From Aptenodytes patagonicus (lineage: Eukaryota > Chordata > Aves > Sphenisciformes > Spheniscidae), in assembly GCF_965638725.1 (NCBI RefSeq), contig NC_134982.1, positions 57,659,816-57,723,815 of the forward strand: 64,000 bases of DNA, given 5' to 3'. Below the pieces are notes generated by a model. That model did not search any database, had not been told where the DNA came from, and saw only the letters and a list, made by a program, of their open reading frames with translations. Positions 1 to 10,529 of this stretch are shown in pieces. Every line of letters starts with the position of its first letter. Position 1 is the first letter of the stretch. Both the position numbers and the translations under genes were made by a program.

Positions 1-1029
1 GTAAAAGGGCTTCCCAATGCTCTGTTCACGTTGTAATTCATTTATGCACTCTCTCATCACTGTTACTGTGATAATGCGTTTCAGAGGAGGGCTGGCCACA
101 AAATGCCTCTTTTATTTTCTTAGTACTGACTTCTGGAGTAGAACCATCACACAGGTTTTCATGTGATGATTGTTAACAATGAAGAAGGGAAGGGCTTAAC
201 CATAGCAAATTTTGCATATACCACCACAATGGCTTAAATAGACTAATGCGGCTTATTTGCCATGTTATGGATCATACCTGAGTTTCCTAAACTAAATGAG
301 ACAAAATATTTGTGTCTAGGTCTGGTTTTAAGAGCAGAAAAATAAATCATGATAAAAAAAACCCTGTAAACTTTCTCAAGTGATTAATTTATGTTTCCTA
401 ACAATCCTGTTTCTTTCAGAATTAGTTTATTTTCTGTAGCCTTCTTTTTCCACCTTTGCTTATTCTGATTACGTTTATTAGTAATCTGATTTTAAAACCA
501 GCATTCAGCTTGCACTATGTAAGTGGCTTCTCTAAGTGATCATGTATTGCCAAAAAGAGCAGATGCTTTCCGAAAGATGTTTTGGTCAGATGGTCAATTC
601 ATTTTTCACACAAAAGTAACTGGATAAAGTCTATGGCCTACAATATACAGGTCATTCAGGCTTTATATCACAACTTCTGCAGATCACACAGATCTTATTC
701 AGTAGGATTCTTAAATCAGTATTTAAGTTTTTCACCCCAAGTTCAACAGCTCCTCCCCCTAGGGGAAATTTCTGTTGGCTTTAACGTTACTTAATGGCTT
801 GGGCTTTTTGAAAGCCTGGAATTTGAAATGGAGGTGCTAAATTAGTATGTTACATGTACTTTCAAGGACACGAGAAACAACAAAACAAAAGACGTATGAT
901 ACCTGATCAGGATGTATTTTTGTGTGAGCCACGGGCAAAATCTGAAATAACGAAACGTTATTAGTACATGGAATTCTTCTCCTTATCGAGAGCTTTATTA
1001 AAATCTAAAAAACTTCAGGTGGCCGCAAA
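1..1029. other. TMEM175 intron 1, no further feature
   Basis: AT-rich sequence downstream of TMEM175 exon 1 on the minus strand, so intron 1 of that gene. I see no exon, repeat or RNA gene. Short open frames such as 582-794 have no recognisable content. Confidence 0.5.
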
Positions 1030-1790
1030 TATTCCCGGATCACGTAGCTACTAACAGCCTGCAGTTCCGATAGACTGAATCACTTTTCGGCCGCACAGGG
1101 ACAACGCTGTTACTCGCCCCCCGCGACCGTGCACTGCTGCCCGGGGATGGCCCGCCGCGCTCGCCGGCACACGGCTCCCAGGCTGCGGGACCGGCGCCGA
1201 CATTTCGCGGTAGCGCTGCAGGAACTGGGCTGGGGGCAACAGGCCAGCACGGCTCCTCCAAAGCGCCGGGCTGGGAGGCAGCTCGCCAGGCAGAGAAGCG
1301 CAGGGACAGGGCACGGGCGCAATCCGCTGAGCCCGGGACAAGCCGCGGCTGCTCAGGGTTTTTCCCTCACGCCGGCCGCCCTGCCGGGCCTCCCCGCGGC
1401 GTCAGCCCACCCCCGGCCTCGCCACCCCGCCACCGCCGGCCCGGGTTCCGCGTCGGGGCCGCGTCGGGCAGGCCCCACGCCGCGGCTGGGCCAGGAGCTC
1501 ACCATCACCGTGGCGATGATGGAAAGCAGCGCGTCGCTGTAGGCCAGCAGTCGGTGCGACGTCTGCGTGCTGCTCCCCAGCTCCAGCTCCAGTCCCCGGC
1601 CGCGCACCGGCTCGGGTTCCGCCACCGCCTCGCCGCCGGCGCCCGGCGCCGCGGCCCGCGGAGCCGACATAGCCCCGCTGCGCTCCGCCCGCGGCGCCAG
1701 CGGCAGCGGGATCGGGCGTTGGGCGGGGCGGGAGCGGTGCTCCCCCTCCCGCGGCGCGCTGGGAGGCGGGAGCCGCCGGCCTCCTCATGA
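1030..1790 (-). promoter_or_regulatory. CpG island and TMEM175 promoter
   Basis: The sequence is GC- and CpG-rich between AT-rich flanks and is centred on TMEM175 exon 1. GC boxes (GGGCGGGGCGGG) lie at about 1719-1731, 50-60 bp upstream of the ATG, and there is no TATA box. Transcription probably starts between about 1680 and 1790 on the minus strand. Several overlapping GC-rich open frames here are by-products of base composition. Confidence 0.7.
1503..1670 (-). CDS. TMEM175: TMEM175 exon 1 (partial gene)
   Basis: First coding exon of the endolysosomal K+/H+ channel TMEM175, a tetraspan-repeat membrane protein. The 56 codons run from an ATG at 1670 to ATG|GTGAGC, with the donor at 1502-1501. 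An Ala/Pro/Gly/Glu-rich tail of about 37 residues is followed by RLLAYSDALLSIIATVM, the start of transmembrane helix 1. This is the family signature RxxxFSD with Tyr in the Phe position. The donor falls right after ATVM, in phase 0, where the family continues ILPVTH. The following exons are off the left edge; I see none in 1-1500. The longer open frame to 1353 is only read-through into the intron. It is divergent from GAK, as in mammals. The assignment rests on the helix-1 motif and synteny. Confidence 0.9.
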
Positions 1791-2433
1791 GGGGAGTGCT
1801 GATGGGTCTGTCGTGGGTGCAGGTGGAGGAGCACTTCAAGGGGTAACTCGTGCTGCTGTTGGAAATAACTAAATACATATTAATTAAGGGTGATTTTCCT
1901 TACATCTGGGGATGTCTGTGTTGGTGTCTTGAAATCTTAAAGTTCATGGCTGATACAGGTGACATGAGTTGGTGGGCTCCAGGGGAAGAAATAGTGTCAT
2001 AAATGATGTGTTGATGTGTTATGCGCCACCAAAGCTCTTTACAGTTGATGTATATACACCAAAGATAACACTTACCAGAGCCTGTAGTGTCTGGAGAGTC
2101 TCAGCTTTGTTTATAAATGATACTTTAAAATCTGTATCTGAATTCCAAAGTAACTTTTTTCCCCCTTGTTTTTGGTTTTTTTTTGTTTTGTACCAGCCTA
2201 ACCAGCCTTGTCCCATCACTTCAAACCATTTGGCCTTTGTTTTATGTGCCACCTTCTGTCCTTTGGAGCTGTGAACTGGAGGCTCATGGTTTATGTTCAG
2301 GTTTGTATTCTGTTGGCATGTTTCGTTCATACCATAATGATCGTCTATTTGGAATATATAGGGCTTATAGTTTCCAGTCAAGCTGTGCTCTAACTGAAGT
2401 GATTCAAACACTGTTGCAAAGTGGTTTTATTGC

Positions 2434-2976
2434 TGTCGTGGTTTAATCTCAGTCAGCAATTAAGCACCACGCAGCCGCTCGCTCACTCCCCCCCCCCCCC
2501 CGGTGGGATGGGGGAGAGAATTGGAAGAGCACAAGTTAGAAAGACTCGTGGGTTGAGATAAAAACAGTTTAATAATTGAAATAAAATGATAATAATAATA
2601 TGATAATAATAATAATAATACACAAAACAAGTGATGCACAGCACAATTGCTCACCACCCGCTGACCGATGCCCAGCCAGTCCCCGAGCAGCGGCCCCCCC
2701 GGCCAGCTTTCCCCAGTTTATGTACTGAGCATGACGTCACATGGTATGGAATGTCCCTTTGGCCAGTTTGGCTGTGCCCCCTCCCAGCTTCTTGTGCACC
2801 TCCAGCCTTCTCAGTCAGTAGAGCATGGGAAGCTGAAAAGTCCTTGGCTAGTGTAAGCATTACCTAGCAACAACTAAAACACCGGTGTGTTATCAACTTT
2901 GTTCTCATCCTAAATCCAAAACACTGTACCAGCTACTAGAAAGGAAATTAACTCTATCCCTGCCGAAACCAGGACA
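2434..2976 (-). repeat. 3' LTR of provirus
   Basis: On the minus strand it begins TGTCCTGGTTTCGGC and ends TTAAACCACGACA. It contains a TGACGTCA octamer (2732-2739), a TATA-like ACATAAA just downstream, an ATT/ATA trinucleotide tract (about 2590-2625) and a run of 14 C on the plus strand near 2488-2501. Open frames inside it (2460-2867) recur in every LTR copy and are not genes. Confidence 0.93.
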
Positions 2977-3060
2977 ATATCCACCCCTTATTCTATACCA
3001 TTTGCATCATGCTCAAGTCTCACGTTTTCCAGTACATTTTCATTAATCACCACCCCCTTT

Positions 3061-3088
3061 TATATATATATATACACACATACACAGA
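3061..3088. repeat. TA/CA dinucleotide repeat
   Basis: A short (TA)n tract followed by ACACACATACACA, in the untranslated stretch between integrase and the 3' LTR. Confidence 0.8.
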
Positions 3089-3296
3089 TATCATTCCCTT
3101 CATCTGTGGGCCATCCCTCTAAAATGTTCGGTGAGTTCATTTAGTCCATGACTTCAGGCTCCATCTGTCATAATAATCTTTCAGGGCAGGAAAAATGGAG
3201 ATGGTATGTGGTGTTGGATTGTTTCAGGTTGAAGTCAGTTCTGGTACCATCATCACTGTGCTTTGCTTGGTTTCACTGAAGTTATTCTTCATTAAT

Positions 3297-3412
3297 CTGG
3301 GTGATTCTTATTATAATAACATTAGTATGGCATATAATATTATTAGTATTATTAGTATATCTGTGTATTATTAGTATAACTATTATAACTATAATTAGTA
3401 CTTAACATCACA
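3297..3412. repeat. AT-rich low-complexity tract in provirus
   Basis: Imperfect repeats of ATTATTAGTAT directly after the integrase stop (minus-strand sense). No coding content. Confidence 0.6.
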
Positions 3413-4210
3413 TAATTCAGATCCTTGGCTATTCTCACCCAAAATCAAATCCCCTTGAGGCACACATCGGACTTCCCCATCCTTCCGCATTATCCACCAA
3501 GTGCACCCAGGTCCTTGAGCAAAAGCAATCCCACGGATGGGTTTGCCTCTGCCCGAGGCAGGAATAACCCAGACTGTCTTCCCCAGCATATTTTTTATGT
3601 GCACTACAGGGACTTTATTCCCATCTACAGTACGTAAAAGTTCTGACTGGGCAGGGCCTGCTCGATTGGCAGATCCCCGAGTGTTGACTAACCAGGTGGC
3701 CTTTGCTAAATGCGTATCCCAATGTTTAAACGTCCCACCACCCATTGCTCTCAGCGTAGTCTTTAACAGTCCATTGTATCGTTCAATTTTCCCAGAAGCT
3801 GGTGCATGATAGGGGATGTGATACACCCACTCAATGCCGTGCTCTTTGGCCCAGGTGTCTATGAGGTTGTTTCGGAAATGAGTCCCATTGTCTGACTCAA
3901 TTCTTTCTGGGGTGCCATGTCGCCATAGGACTTGCTTTTCAAGGCCCAGGATAGTGTTCTGGGCAGTGGCATGGGGCACGGGATATGTTTCCAGCCAGCC
4001 GGTGGTTGCCTCCACCATTGTAAGCACGTGGCGCTTGCCTTGGCGGGTTTGTGGGAGTGTGATATAATCGATCTGCCAGGCCTCCCCATATTTATATTTC
4101 AACCATCGTCCTCCATACCAAAAAGGCTTTAACCGTTTGGCTTGCTTGATTGCAGCACATGTTTCGCATTCATGGATAACCTGGGCTATAGTGTCCATGG
4201 TCAAGTCCAC
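3395..4210 (-). CDS. Provirus integrase (truncated pol remnant)
   Basis: An open frame of 271 codons encoding a retroviral integrase, the enzyme that inserts viral DNA. Homology starts upstream of the first ATG at about 4240. From there it shows part of an N-terminal zinc-binding region (H-E-C-E-T-C), then a catalytic core with Asp in WQIDYI, Asp in ESDNGTHF and Glu in SGKIERYNG, which is the D,D-E triad. A C-terminal domain with several Trp follows (VWVIP, CTWW). It ends at a TAA about 420 bp before the 3' LTR and no env follows. The rest of pol is deleted, so this frame has no normal gag-pol context. The core looks intact. Confidence 0.85.
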   Translation of the reverse strand: MDLTMDTIAQVIHECETCAAIKQAKRLKPFWYGGRWLKYKYGEAWQIDYITLPQTRQGKRHVLTMVEATTGWLETYPVPHATAQNTILGLEKQVLWRHGTPERIESDNGTHFRNNLIDTWAKEHGIEWVYHIPYHAPASGKIERYNGLLKTTLRAMGGGTFKHWDTHLAKATWLVNTRGSANRAGPAQSELLRTVDGNKVPVVHIKNMLGKTVWVIPASGRGKPIRGIAFAQGPGCTWWIMRKDGEVRCVPQGDLILGENSQGSELCDVKY

Positions 4211-4881
4211 CCCTCGATCACGAGCCCATCTGTATGTTGCATCTCTCTAGAGTTGCCAGGGTGACAGCATACTTTTTCCAAATATTCTACTAACTTTTCA
4301 GGATTCTGCACTTGCTCAGGGGTGAAGTTCCAAAACACTGGGGGTGCCCATTGGCCTAGGTACTTGCCCATCTTGTCCCACACACCCTGCCACTCATAAT
4401 TATTCAGCCTTGGGGCAGATCTCTGGATGATATTCTTAAATTGCTTACCAACTTTAGACAAAACCAAAACAATATTCCCAAGAAGTATTAATAGAAGTAT
4501 CTTAACTGCCCAAGGATGCTCAAAATACTGAAAAATTACTGTAATGAAGGAGGAAACATCATAGAAGAAGGTAGTGACACTGCCATTCTGTATTTCCTCC
4601 GTAAAAAAACTCTCAGAAAAGTTACTGCAATTGCTAGTTGTCTCCACGATATGGTATCCATGGTACAGTAACGGCTTCATTGCGAAGTTTACATACCACA
4701 GAAACGTCAAGGTCAATGTTCTAAAAACAAACCTCACAAGCGAGACATTACTATTCACTGCAGACCACAGCAAACTGCAAAACCCAACACCAATCTTTAA
4801 CATGTACAGCAGGAAAAAGAGCGCGATGCAGATTATACAAATCAGTATCGAGAACAGAGAAACCAACATTGTGACCCTCAA
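4201..4881 (-). CDS. Provirus first ORF: membrane segments plus gag-like tail
   Basis: A 226-codon open frame, the first after the primer binding site (its ATG is 65 nt downstream of it). Residues about 5-35 are very hydrophobic. A second hydrophobic stretch is near 48-68. Two sequons (NCS and NGS) lie near 84 and 99, and a third membrane-like segment lies near 124-142. The rest is a soluble tail rich in Trp and Glu that looks like the start of a gag-type protein. The last dozen or so codons run out of frame across the deletion junction near 4245 into integrase sequence. I do not recognise the membrane part. It could be an element-specific leader protein or a signal-anchor extension of gag. 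Frame integrity over 200 codons fits a young copy. Confidence 0.55.
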   Translation of the reverse strand: MRVTMLVSLFSILICIICIALFFLLYMLKIGVGFCSLLWSAVNSNVSLVRFVFRTLTLTFLWYVNFAMKPLLYHGYHIVETTSNCSNFSESFFTEEIQNGSVTTFFYDVSSFITVIFQYFEHPWAVKILLLILLGNIVLVLSKVGKQFKNIIQRSAPRLNNYEWQGVWDKMGKYLGQWAPPVFWNFTPEQVQNPEKLVEYLEKVCCHPGNSREMQHTDGLVIEGWT

Positions 4882-4946
4882 CTATTAACAGATATAAGTT
4901 CCTTAATACACTCTGGTTAATCTGTTATTATCTCAAACCCTTCGTG

Positions 4947-4963
4947 CCCCACGTTGGGCGCCA
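4947..4963 (-). other. Retroviral primer binding site, tRNA-Lys type
   Basis: On the minus strand this reads TGGCGCCCAACGTGGGG, the 18-nt-type site complementary to the 3' end of tRNA-Lys(1,2). It lies 8 nt inside the 5' LTR, where reverse transcription is primed. It fixes the element's orientation as minus. Confidence 0.85.
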
Positions 4964-4971
4964 AAAAGGAC

Positions 4972-5514
4972 TGTCGTGGTTTAATCTCAGTCAGCAATTA
5001 AGCACCACGCAGCCGCTCGCTCACTCCCCCCCCCCCCCCGGTGGGATGGGGGAGAGAATTGGAAGAGCACAAGTTAGAAAGACTCGTGGGTTGAGATAAA
5101 AACAGTTTAATAATTGAAATAAAATGATAATAATAATATGATAATAATAATAATAATACACAAAACAAGTGATGCACAGCACAATTGCTCACCACCCGCT
5201 GACCGATGCCCAGCCAGTCCCCGAGCAGCGGCCCCCCCGGCCAGCTTTCCCCAGTTTATGTACTGAGCATGACGTCACATGGTATGGAATGTCCCTTTGG
5301 CCAGTTTGGCTGTGCCCCCTCCCAGCTTCTTGTGCACCTCCAGCCTCCTCAGTCAGTAGAGCATGGGAAGCTGAAAAGTCCTTGGCTAGTGTAAGCATTA
5401 CCTAGCAACAACTAAAACATGGGTGCGTTATCAACTTTGTTCTCATCCTAAATCCAAAACACTGTACCAGCTACTAGAAAGGAAATTAACTCTATCCCTG
5501 CCGAAACCAGGACA
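4972..5514 (-). repeat. 5' LTR of provirus
   Basis: Same length (543 bp) and almost the same sequence as the LTR at 2434. The few differences are clustered near 5343 and 5418-5428. The TGACGTCA octamer is at 5270-5277. It is followed directly by the ATTGC target duplication and then by a CR1 fragment. Confidence 0.93.
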
Positions 5515-5519
5515 ATTGC

Positions 5520-6226
5520 AGAGACATAAAAAGGTCTGCAAGAAAGGACCTGGGGGTGCTCGTCGACAGCCGGCTGAACATGAGCCGGCAGTGTGCCCAG
5601 GCAGCCAAGAAGGCCAATGGCATCCTGGCCTGTATCAGAAATAGTGTGGCCAGCAGGAGTAGGGAAGTGATCGTCCCCCTGTACTCGGCAGTGGTGAGGC
5701 CGCACCTCGAATACTGTGTTCAGTTTTGGGCCCCTCACTACAAGAAGGACATTGAGGTGCTGGAGCGTGTCCAGAGAAGGGCAACGAGGCTGGTGAGGGG
5801 TCTGGAGAACAAATCTTATGAGGAGCAGCTGAGGGAACTGGGGTTGTTTAGCCTGGAGAAAAGGAGGCTGAGGGGAGACCTTATCGCTCTCTGCAACTAC
5901 CTGAAAGGAGGTTGTAGCGAGGTGGGTGTTGGTCTCTTCTCCCAAGTAACTAGCGATAGGACGAGAGGAAATGGCCTCAAGTTGCGCCAGGGAAGGTTTA
6001 GACGGGACATGAGGAAAAATTTCTTTACTGAAGGAGTGGTTAAACATTGGAACAGGCTGCCCAGGGAAGTGGTGGAGTCCCCATCCCTGGAGGTATTTAA
6101 AAGACGAGTAGATGAGGCACTTAGGGACATGGTTTAGTGGGTGGTGGTGTTGGGTCGATGGTTGGACTCGATGATCTTAGAGGTCTTTTCCAACCTCAAT
6201 GATTCTATGATTCTATGATTCTATGA
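5520..6226 (+). mobile_element. 5'-truncated CR1 LINE, 3' end
   Basis: The last 700 bp of a CR1 non-LTR retrotransposon. One open frame (5556-6137) encodes the C-terminal end of ORF2, with motifs typical of the family ([40 protein letters not shown]). After the stop come the usual 90-bp tail and three copies of the terminal octamer repeat (6201-6226). The frame is intact. The catalytic part of reverse transcriptase is missing. The provirus sits at or within a few bases of its 5' boundary. Confidence 0.93.
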
Positions 6227-9200
6227 CATATTTGCATTTTTAAAATCTTTTGCTGTAACTGAAAGAGAATCAGGGTCTTCAAAGGAAACATACCTGAATT
6301 TGTGATAGATTTTGTCTGGCAGTGTCTTTGTCATCACAAACTTTGTATTTTCAGTTTCTAGAAAGGCTGTTCACTAAATAATGGATTTCATAAGAGAAAT
6401 CCAGAGAAGAAGCCGAGAATTCAAATTTCATGTGAAGAACTCAAATTGCAGAGAGCAAAAACACACTCTGATGGGGTGAAAATGTTCTAGGTTTGGACAA
6501 ATTCCAATCTGAAAATATGTTGAGAATGCAGTTTAATTCATAAACAATTGGCTCAGCTTACTGATGGGAATTAGATATCCAAGATGTTCTAGACTGAAAA
6601 ACATCATGATACTGCATTCTTGTAGTACAGGATGCTGCCTGCAGTAAACGGTAACTGATTTTCCTCAGTTCCTGTATCAACTGAAGCTAAGAGTACAGAG
6701 GCCAGATCAGAAATACACAGCTGAGTACGTACTACAAATTTGAATGAATTTGTAATAGACTCTTGGGAAGGAAGAGTCCAGCAGATACACTAGAACTGCT
6801 GTGGAAATCTCTGAAATTCATAAGTAGGAGTTGGAAATAATACAATACGATCTAGTCAATAGTTGGAAGAACCTGTGGAAATCACTCAGCTGTGCCCCAG
6901 ACTCTGCTCAAGAGAGGTGCTTCTACATCAGCTGGAAGTCAGCTCTTAAACCACTTGGGGTCTGCAAGGAAGTGGGTGGATGCTGTAGACCTGCCTATAT
7001 GCCAGAACCAATCAGCCTGAGAGCATGATATGCCTGAAACTTTGAGTGGTCTTCCTGGAAAGAAGAATGTGAGAAAAGCTGGGAATCTTGGCTGCACTCA
7101 GAAGCAAGGAGAGGCTGGAGAAAAAAGCTGAAAAGCTGGGAGGCCTCACCTGGAAAAAAGTGGTAGCCAAGTAGCTTCTTAACATGCGTATGGGGAGACT
7201 CTTGTCAGGCGCTAGCAATGGGCCTTAGCAAAGAACAAGCAGGGAAATCACCTTGGGACATCTTGGTGGACTGCCAGAAACAGTCCAGAGAGAAGGGCCT
7301 GAATACACTTGCCCATAACAGCATTTGTTCTGCAGAAGTTTTCTGAGGTGGGTATGTGAATGAACGGCATTTTCATTTGGGGCTGACGTGAGTGGTCTGA
7401 GCTGGAGCACACATTGTTGAACTGATTACAGAAGTGACTGAGACACAAGAGACACTTCAGCTGTGAGATCTCAGAATTCAATCTCTTTTCATAAGTAAGT
7501 TGAACTGAAGTGTTGTGTAGATGATGAGAGAAAATGGCAGAACTGCAGCAAAAATAAATTTGTAAAACAAAAAGGGGCAAGCCTTTGGTTGAAATACTGA
7601 ATTGGTGTGCCAAATATAAGCAGAATATGCATGGACTTCAGCTGGGACAAGTACAGTTCTGTGGCTCCAACAGTAATTTTTTCATGAGCTCCTGGGATGC
7701 AGAGCAGTATTGAAAGTTCAGCTGCTGAAGTAATCCCATCTTTAAAAGGTCTTCTAGTTCATCTCTCCATTTTCCATAGCAGCTTTCTGAATCTGGTGAC
7801 ACTGACGGTGTTTTTTACACTTGGTCAAGAAACATCAGCAAAAGAGGCAAAGGAAAACATGACTCTTACAGAAACAATTGATATTCCTTGAACAAATTCA
7901 CCAGTGATAGATGAATCTTGGCTGGGACAGCTGCCTTGTAAAACACAACCCAACTGTCACAGGCAACGGAACAGTTTTGTTGCAGGGCATTTGACTTAAT
8001 TTACTGCCAGTTAACAAACTTTTAATTACTGATTCTAGTATTGAAAAATAAAGAAGACAAAAGATCACTTAGGGAAAACAGCCCAACTTCCCTCTGGACA
8101 CCTCTCCTCCCTGCTTCCTGGCCTTAGTCCCTTGGGTGAGGCGATGGGGAGCACGAGATTGAGCTCAGTGTGTTGTGATTGCTTTCCTTTCACTCCCCCA
8201 TGTTTCTGTCTCCACTCCTCTGGCATGGGTTCCTCCATCGTCTGCAGACCCCTCGGAGGAGTACCTGCCCTGTGTCTGCTTTTGTGCATATGCCCCTGGG
8301 TGGGTGTCTCTCTGCTCTAGTCCTGCTCAGGCAACTTCTCTTGTGCCTCCTTCTTCTCCAGCGTCTTCCTGCCTTAACGTACCTCCTACCCTGGCACCTC
8401 TCCCCTCTGCTCTGGTGTCTCTTGCCCCTGTTTTTTTGGTTTCTCACTTACAAAGGTTGACTGTTCTTTGTATTGTCTTTTTTTTTTTCTTTTACATTCA
8501 AGGCTGGGGTTGGTGTATATGTATACCCTACATTATAAAACATGCTGAGGAGCATATGTTGAATGAGAATAGTGTATAAGACACAATGTAAAGCACAAGT
8601 ATTTTAGAATGCAGCATAATATGAATTCATGATGGAGGAAACTGAAATTCTTCATATGAATGTTTTGCTATACTTTGTATGAAGTGTTTTATGGAACATG
8701 TAACTTGAGGTCAAAGAGTATTTATTCCACAGAATTGAAATACCTCCAGGCACACAAATCTCTGTATGACTAGTTTAATTTTGTATTGTATCATAATAAA
8801 TTCTGAAGCTAAATTCAAGGCAATGAAATAGATGAATTAATGGATTTCATAGGGCACTTCTGATAATCTTTAACTGTGGTTTATAGTCTTCCTCTTTGTT
8901 GCTCTCCTTCACACACACTTAAGCAATCATCGTCCTCTTTTCTCTAGTGTTTTTTGGTGTTATGTGCTGAAAACTTTTGTTCCTACGATTAAAAAAAAAA
9001 GGCAAAACCAAAAGGGGTGCAGATGGTCTCTTTCCTCCAACCAAGTCACCTCTCCATGTATCACTCTGTAGAGTGGTGGTTTTCACTGCAGGTGACTGGC
9101 CTGTTGCAGCACACTAGCTACCCCTTGAGTTACCACAGTTAGGCCATGCTCTCTCTGGTCATTCTTGCAGCTGAAATACAATTTTGCTTTATTTTTTTGA

Positions 9201-10529
9201 GGGCTGGCTTTGACTCATTTGTCTAAGTGCTTTGCCTTCGTTACTGCTTTTATTACCTCATATACCTCACTACTGGGAAGTGTCCTGAAGTGAAGGCACA
9301 CTGCTTCCTAGCAGCGAAGACTTCTTTGCAGAATGAACACACGTCTCTTGTGAGATGTTTGCTGGTGGCTTGGTAGGGGATGTGGTTTGCTTGTGATGGC
9401 CCGTAGTAAAGCCTTCAGTTGTAGCTGAAGTTGTACCTGTGTCTCAGTACCACTCTTGTTACTGTTTAACACGCTTAGGTTATGGAGCAACATTTTCAGA
9501 AATGACTACTGATTTAGAGAAGCTGAGCTCAACATAAGGTATTGCAGCAGTATAGAGCTGCTCAGCAGGACAAGGGTTTTTAAGACCAGATGCACCTGTT
9601 GTCGTTCCTAGGTAGCTTTGCAACACTATGCTGTACTCGGGTGCTCTGGTGTGCTGTTGCACTGCATTCTGAAATAAATCAAAGGCAAACAGTGCTTCCA
9701 AAGGGGCAGGGCTTCTTCACTTAGTTTAGATACTTGAGTCCAGCTGTTTCCTACTACTATCTCTTCATCAAGGCAAATGGTAGGAGGAAAGGGGTCTGTA
9801 AAATGAATTGAGAGAGCCTGACCATTGGCAAGTTTAAGATTTATTTAGCTAGGGCATAGCTTTTAGTCTCAGAATGCAAAGTAACTTACAATGAACCCAC
9901 TGTCTTCATCGCTGTTTCTACAGAGCATGCTGTTGGTTGCTTTACAGCTCCTCACTTAGCCACTGACACAAATAGTATTCAGGAAGAAGAGCACAGCTTA
10001 CCACCTGGAGCTATTATGAACATCTGTTCTCACATAAAGAGAGATACGCTTCTGCACAGTTCACTACTGCAGCTGAGTACAATGTATGGATATTATGCCT
10101 AGGAGAAAGTGTCATTTGCCCTTACAAATTCAAATAAAATTTCTGTGCTGTGTTACTACCTTGAAGTGCTTTTTAGTGAGCACTTAGAAGAAAGAGTAAG
10201 AATGGAGGCTTGGGGAAGTGTGCAAAAGCACTGAACCCTGGCTTAGCTGTGTTCACATTTCACATAATGGTAACACTTCTGCAGAGTTTAGCAGGACCAA
10301 GGTTAACCAAACACAAAAGTCTTATGAAAGGAGTTTCTGTAGCAGTGCATTGTAAAATCCACACAGATTGGTCTTATCTATTGAACTTCTGAGGAACAAA
10401 CATGCAGAAGCAATTATATCAGCTGTTTGCATAGATACATCAACCTTTCCACTTCACCTTCTGCCTGTGCTTGTTCTGTAGTCCAGTTTGGGTCTTTCTC
10501 ATTTGCAGGCTTGCTAAAGACACTGAGAC
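6227..10529. other. TMEM175 to MAT-like gene intergenic stretch
   Basis: AT-rich sequence without a recognisable gene. Open frames up to 134 codons (for example 8175-8579 and 7248-7613) lack conserved motifs or splice logic. A poly-T run lies near 8478-8489. A pyrimidine tract ending TTTGCAG at 10502-10508 is a plausible acceptor for the 5' untranslated part of the next gene's first coding exon. I cannot place that gene's promoter. Confidence 0.4.

Larger units (their letters stand above)
2434..5514 (-). mobile_element. Internally deleted ERV-L-like provirus
   Basis: An endogenous retrovirus lies on the minus strand: 5' LTR at 4972-5514, internal part of 1995 bp, 3' LTR at 2434-2976. Both LTRs are 543 bp, run TG...CA and differ at only about four bases by eye. 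The 5-bp target duplication ATTGC flanks it exactly (2429-2433 and 5515-5519). Inside, in transcription order, are a Lys-type primer binding site, a membrane/gag-like ORF, and an integrase ORF joined near 4245. Protease, reverse transcriptase and RNase H are absent, and no env follows integrase. The 5-bp duplication, the missing env and the integrase style favour class III (ERV-L-like). The high LTR similarity suggests a recent insertion. It cannot be autonomous. Confidence 0.9.

Noticed and set aside
1129-1878. Several GC-rich open frames on both strands near TMEM175
   Set aside because: Same cause; only 1503-1670 minus has a conserved motif and a correctly placed donor.
2631-2867. Open frames repeated at 2631, 5169 and 27638
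   Set aside because: They are shared because they lie in LTR copies, not because they are a gene family.
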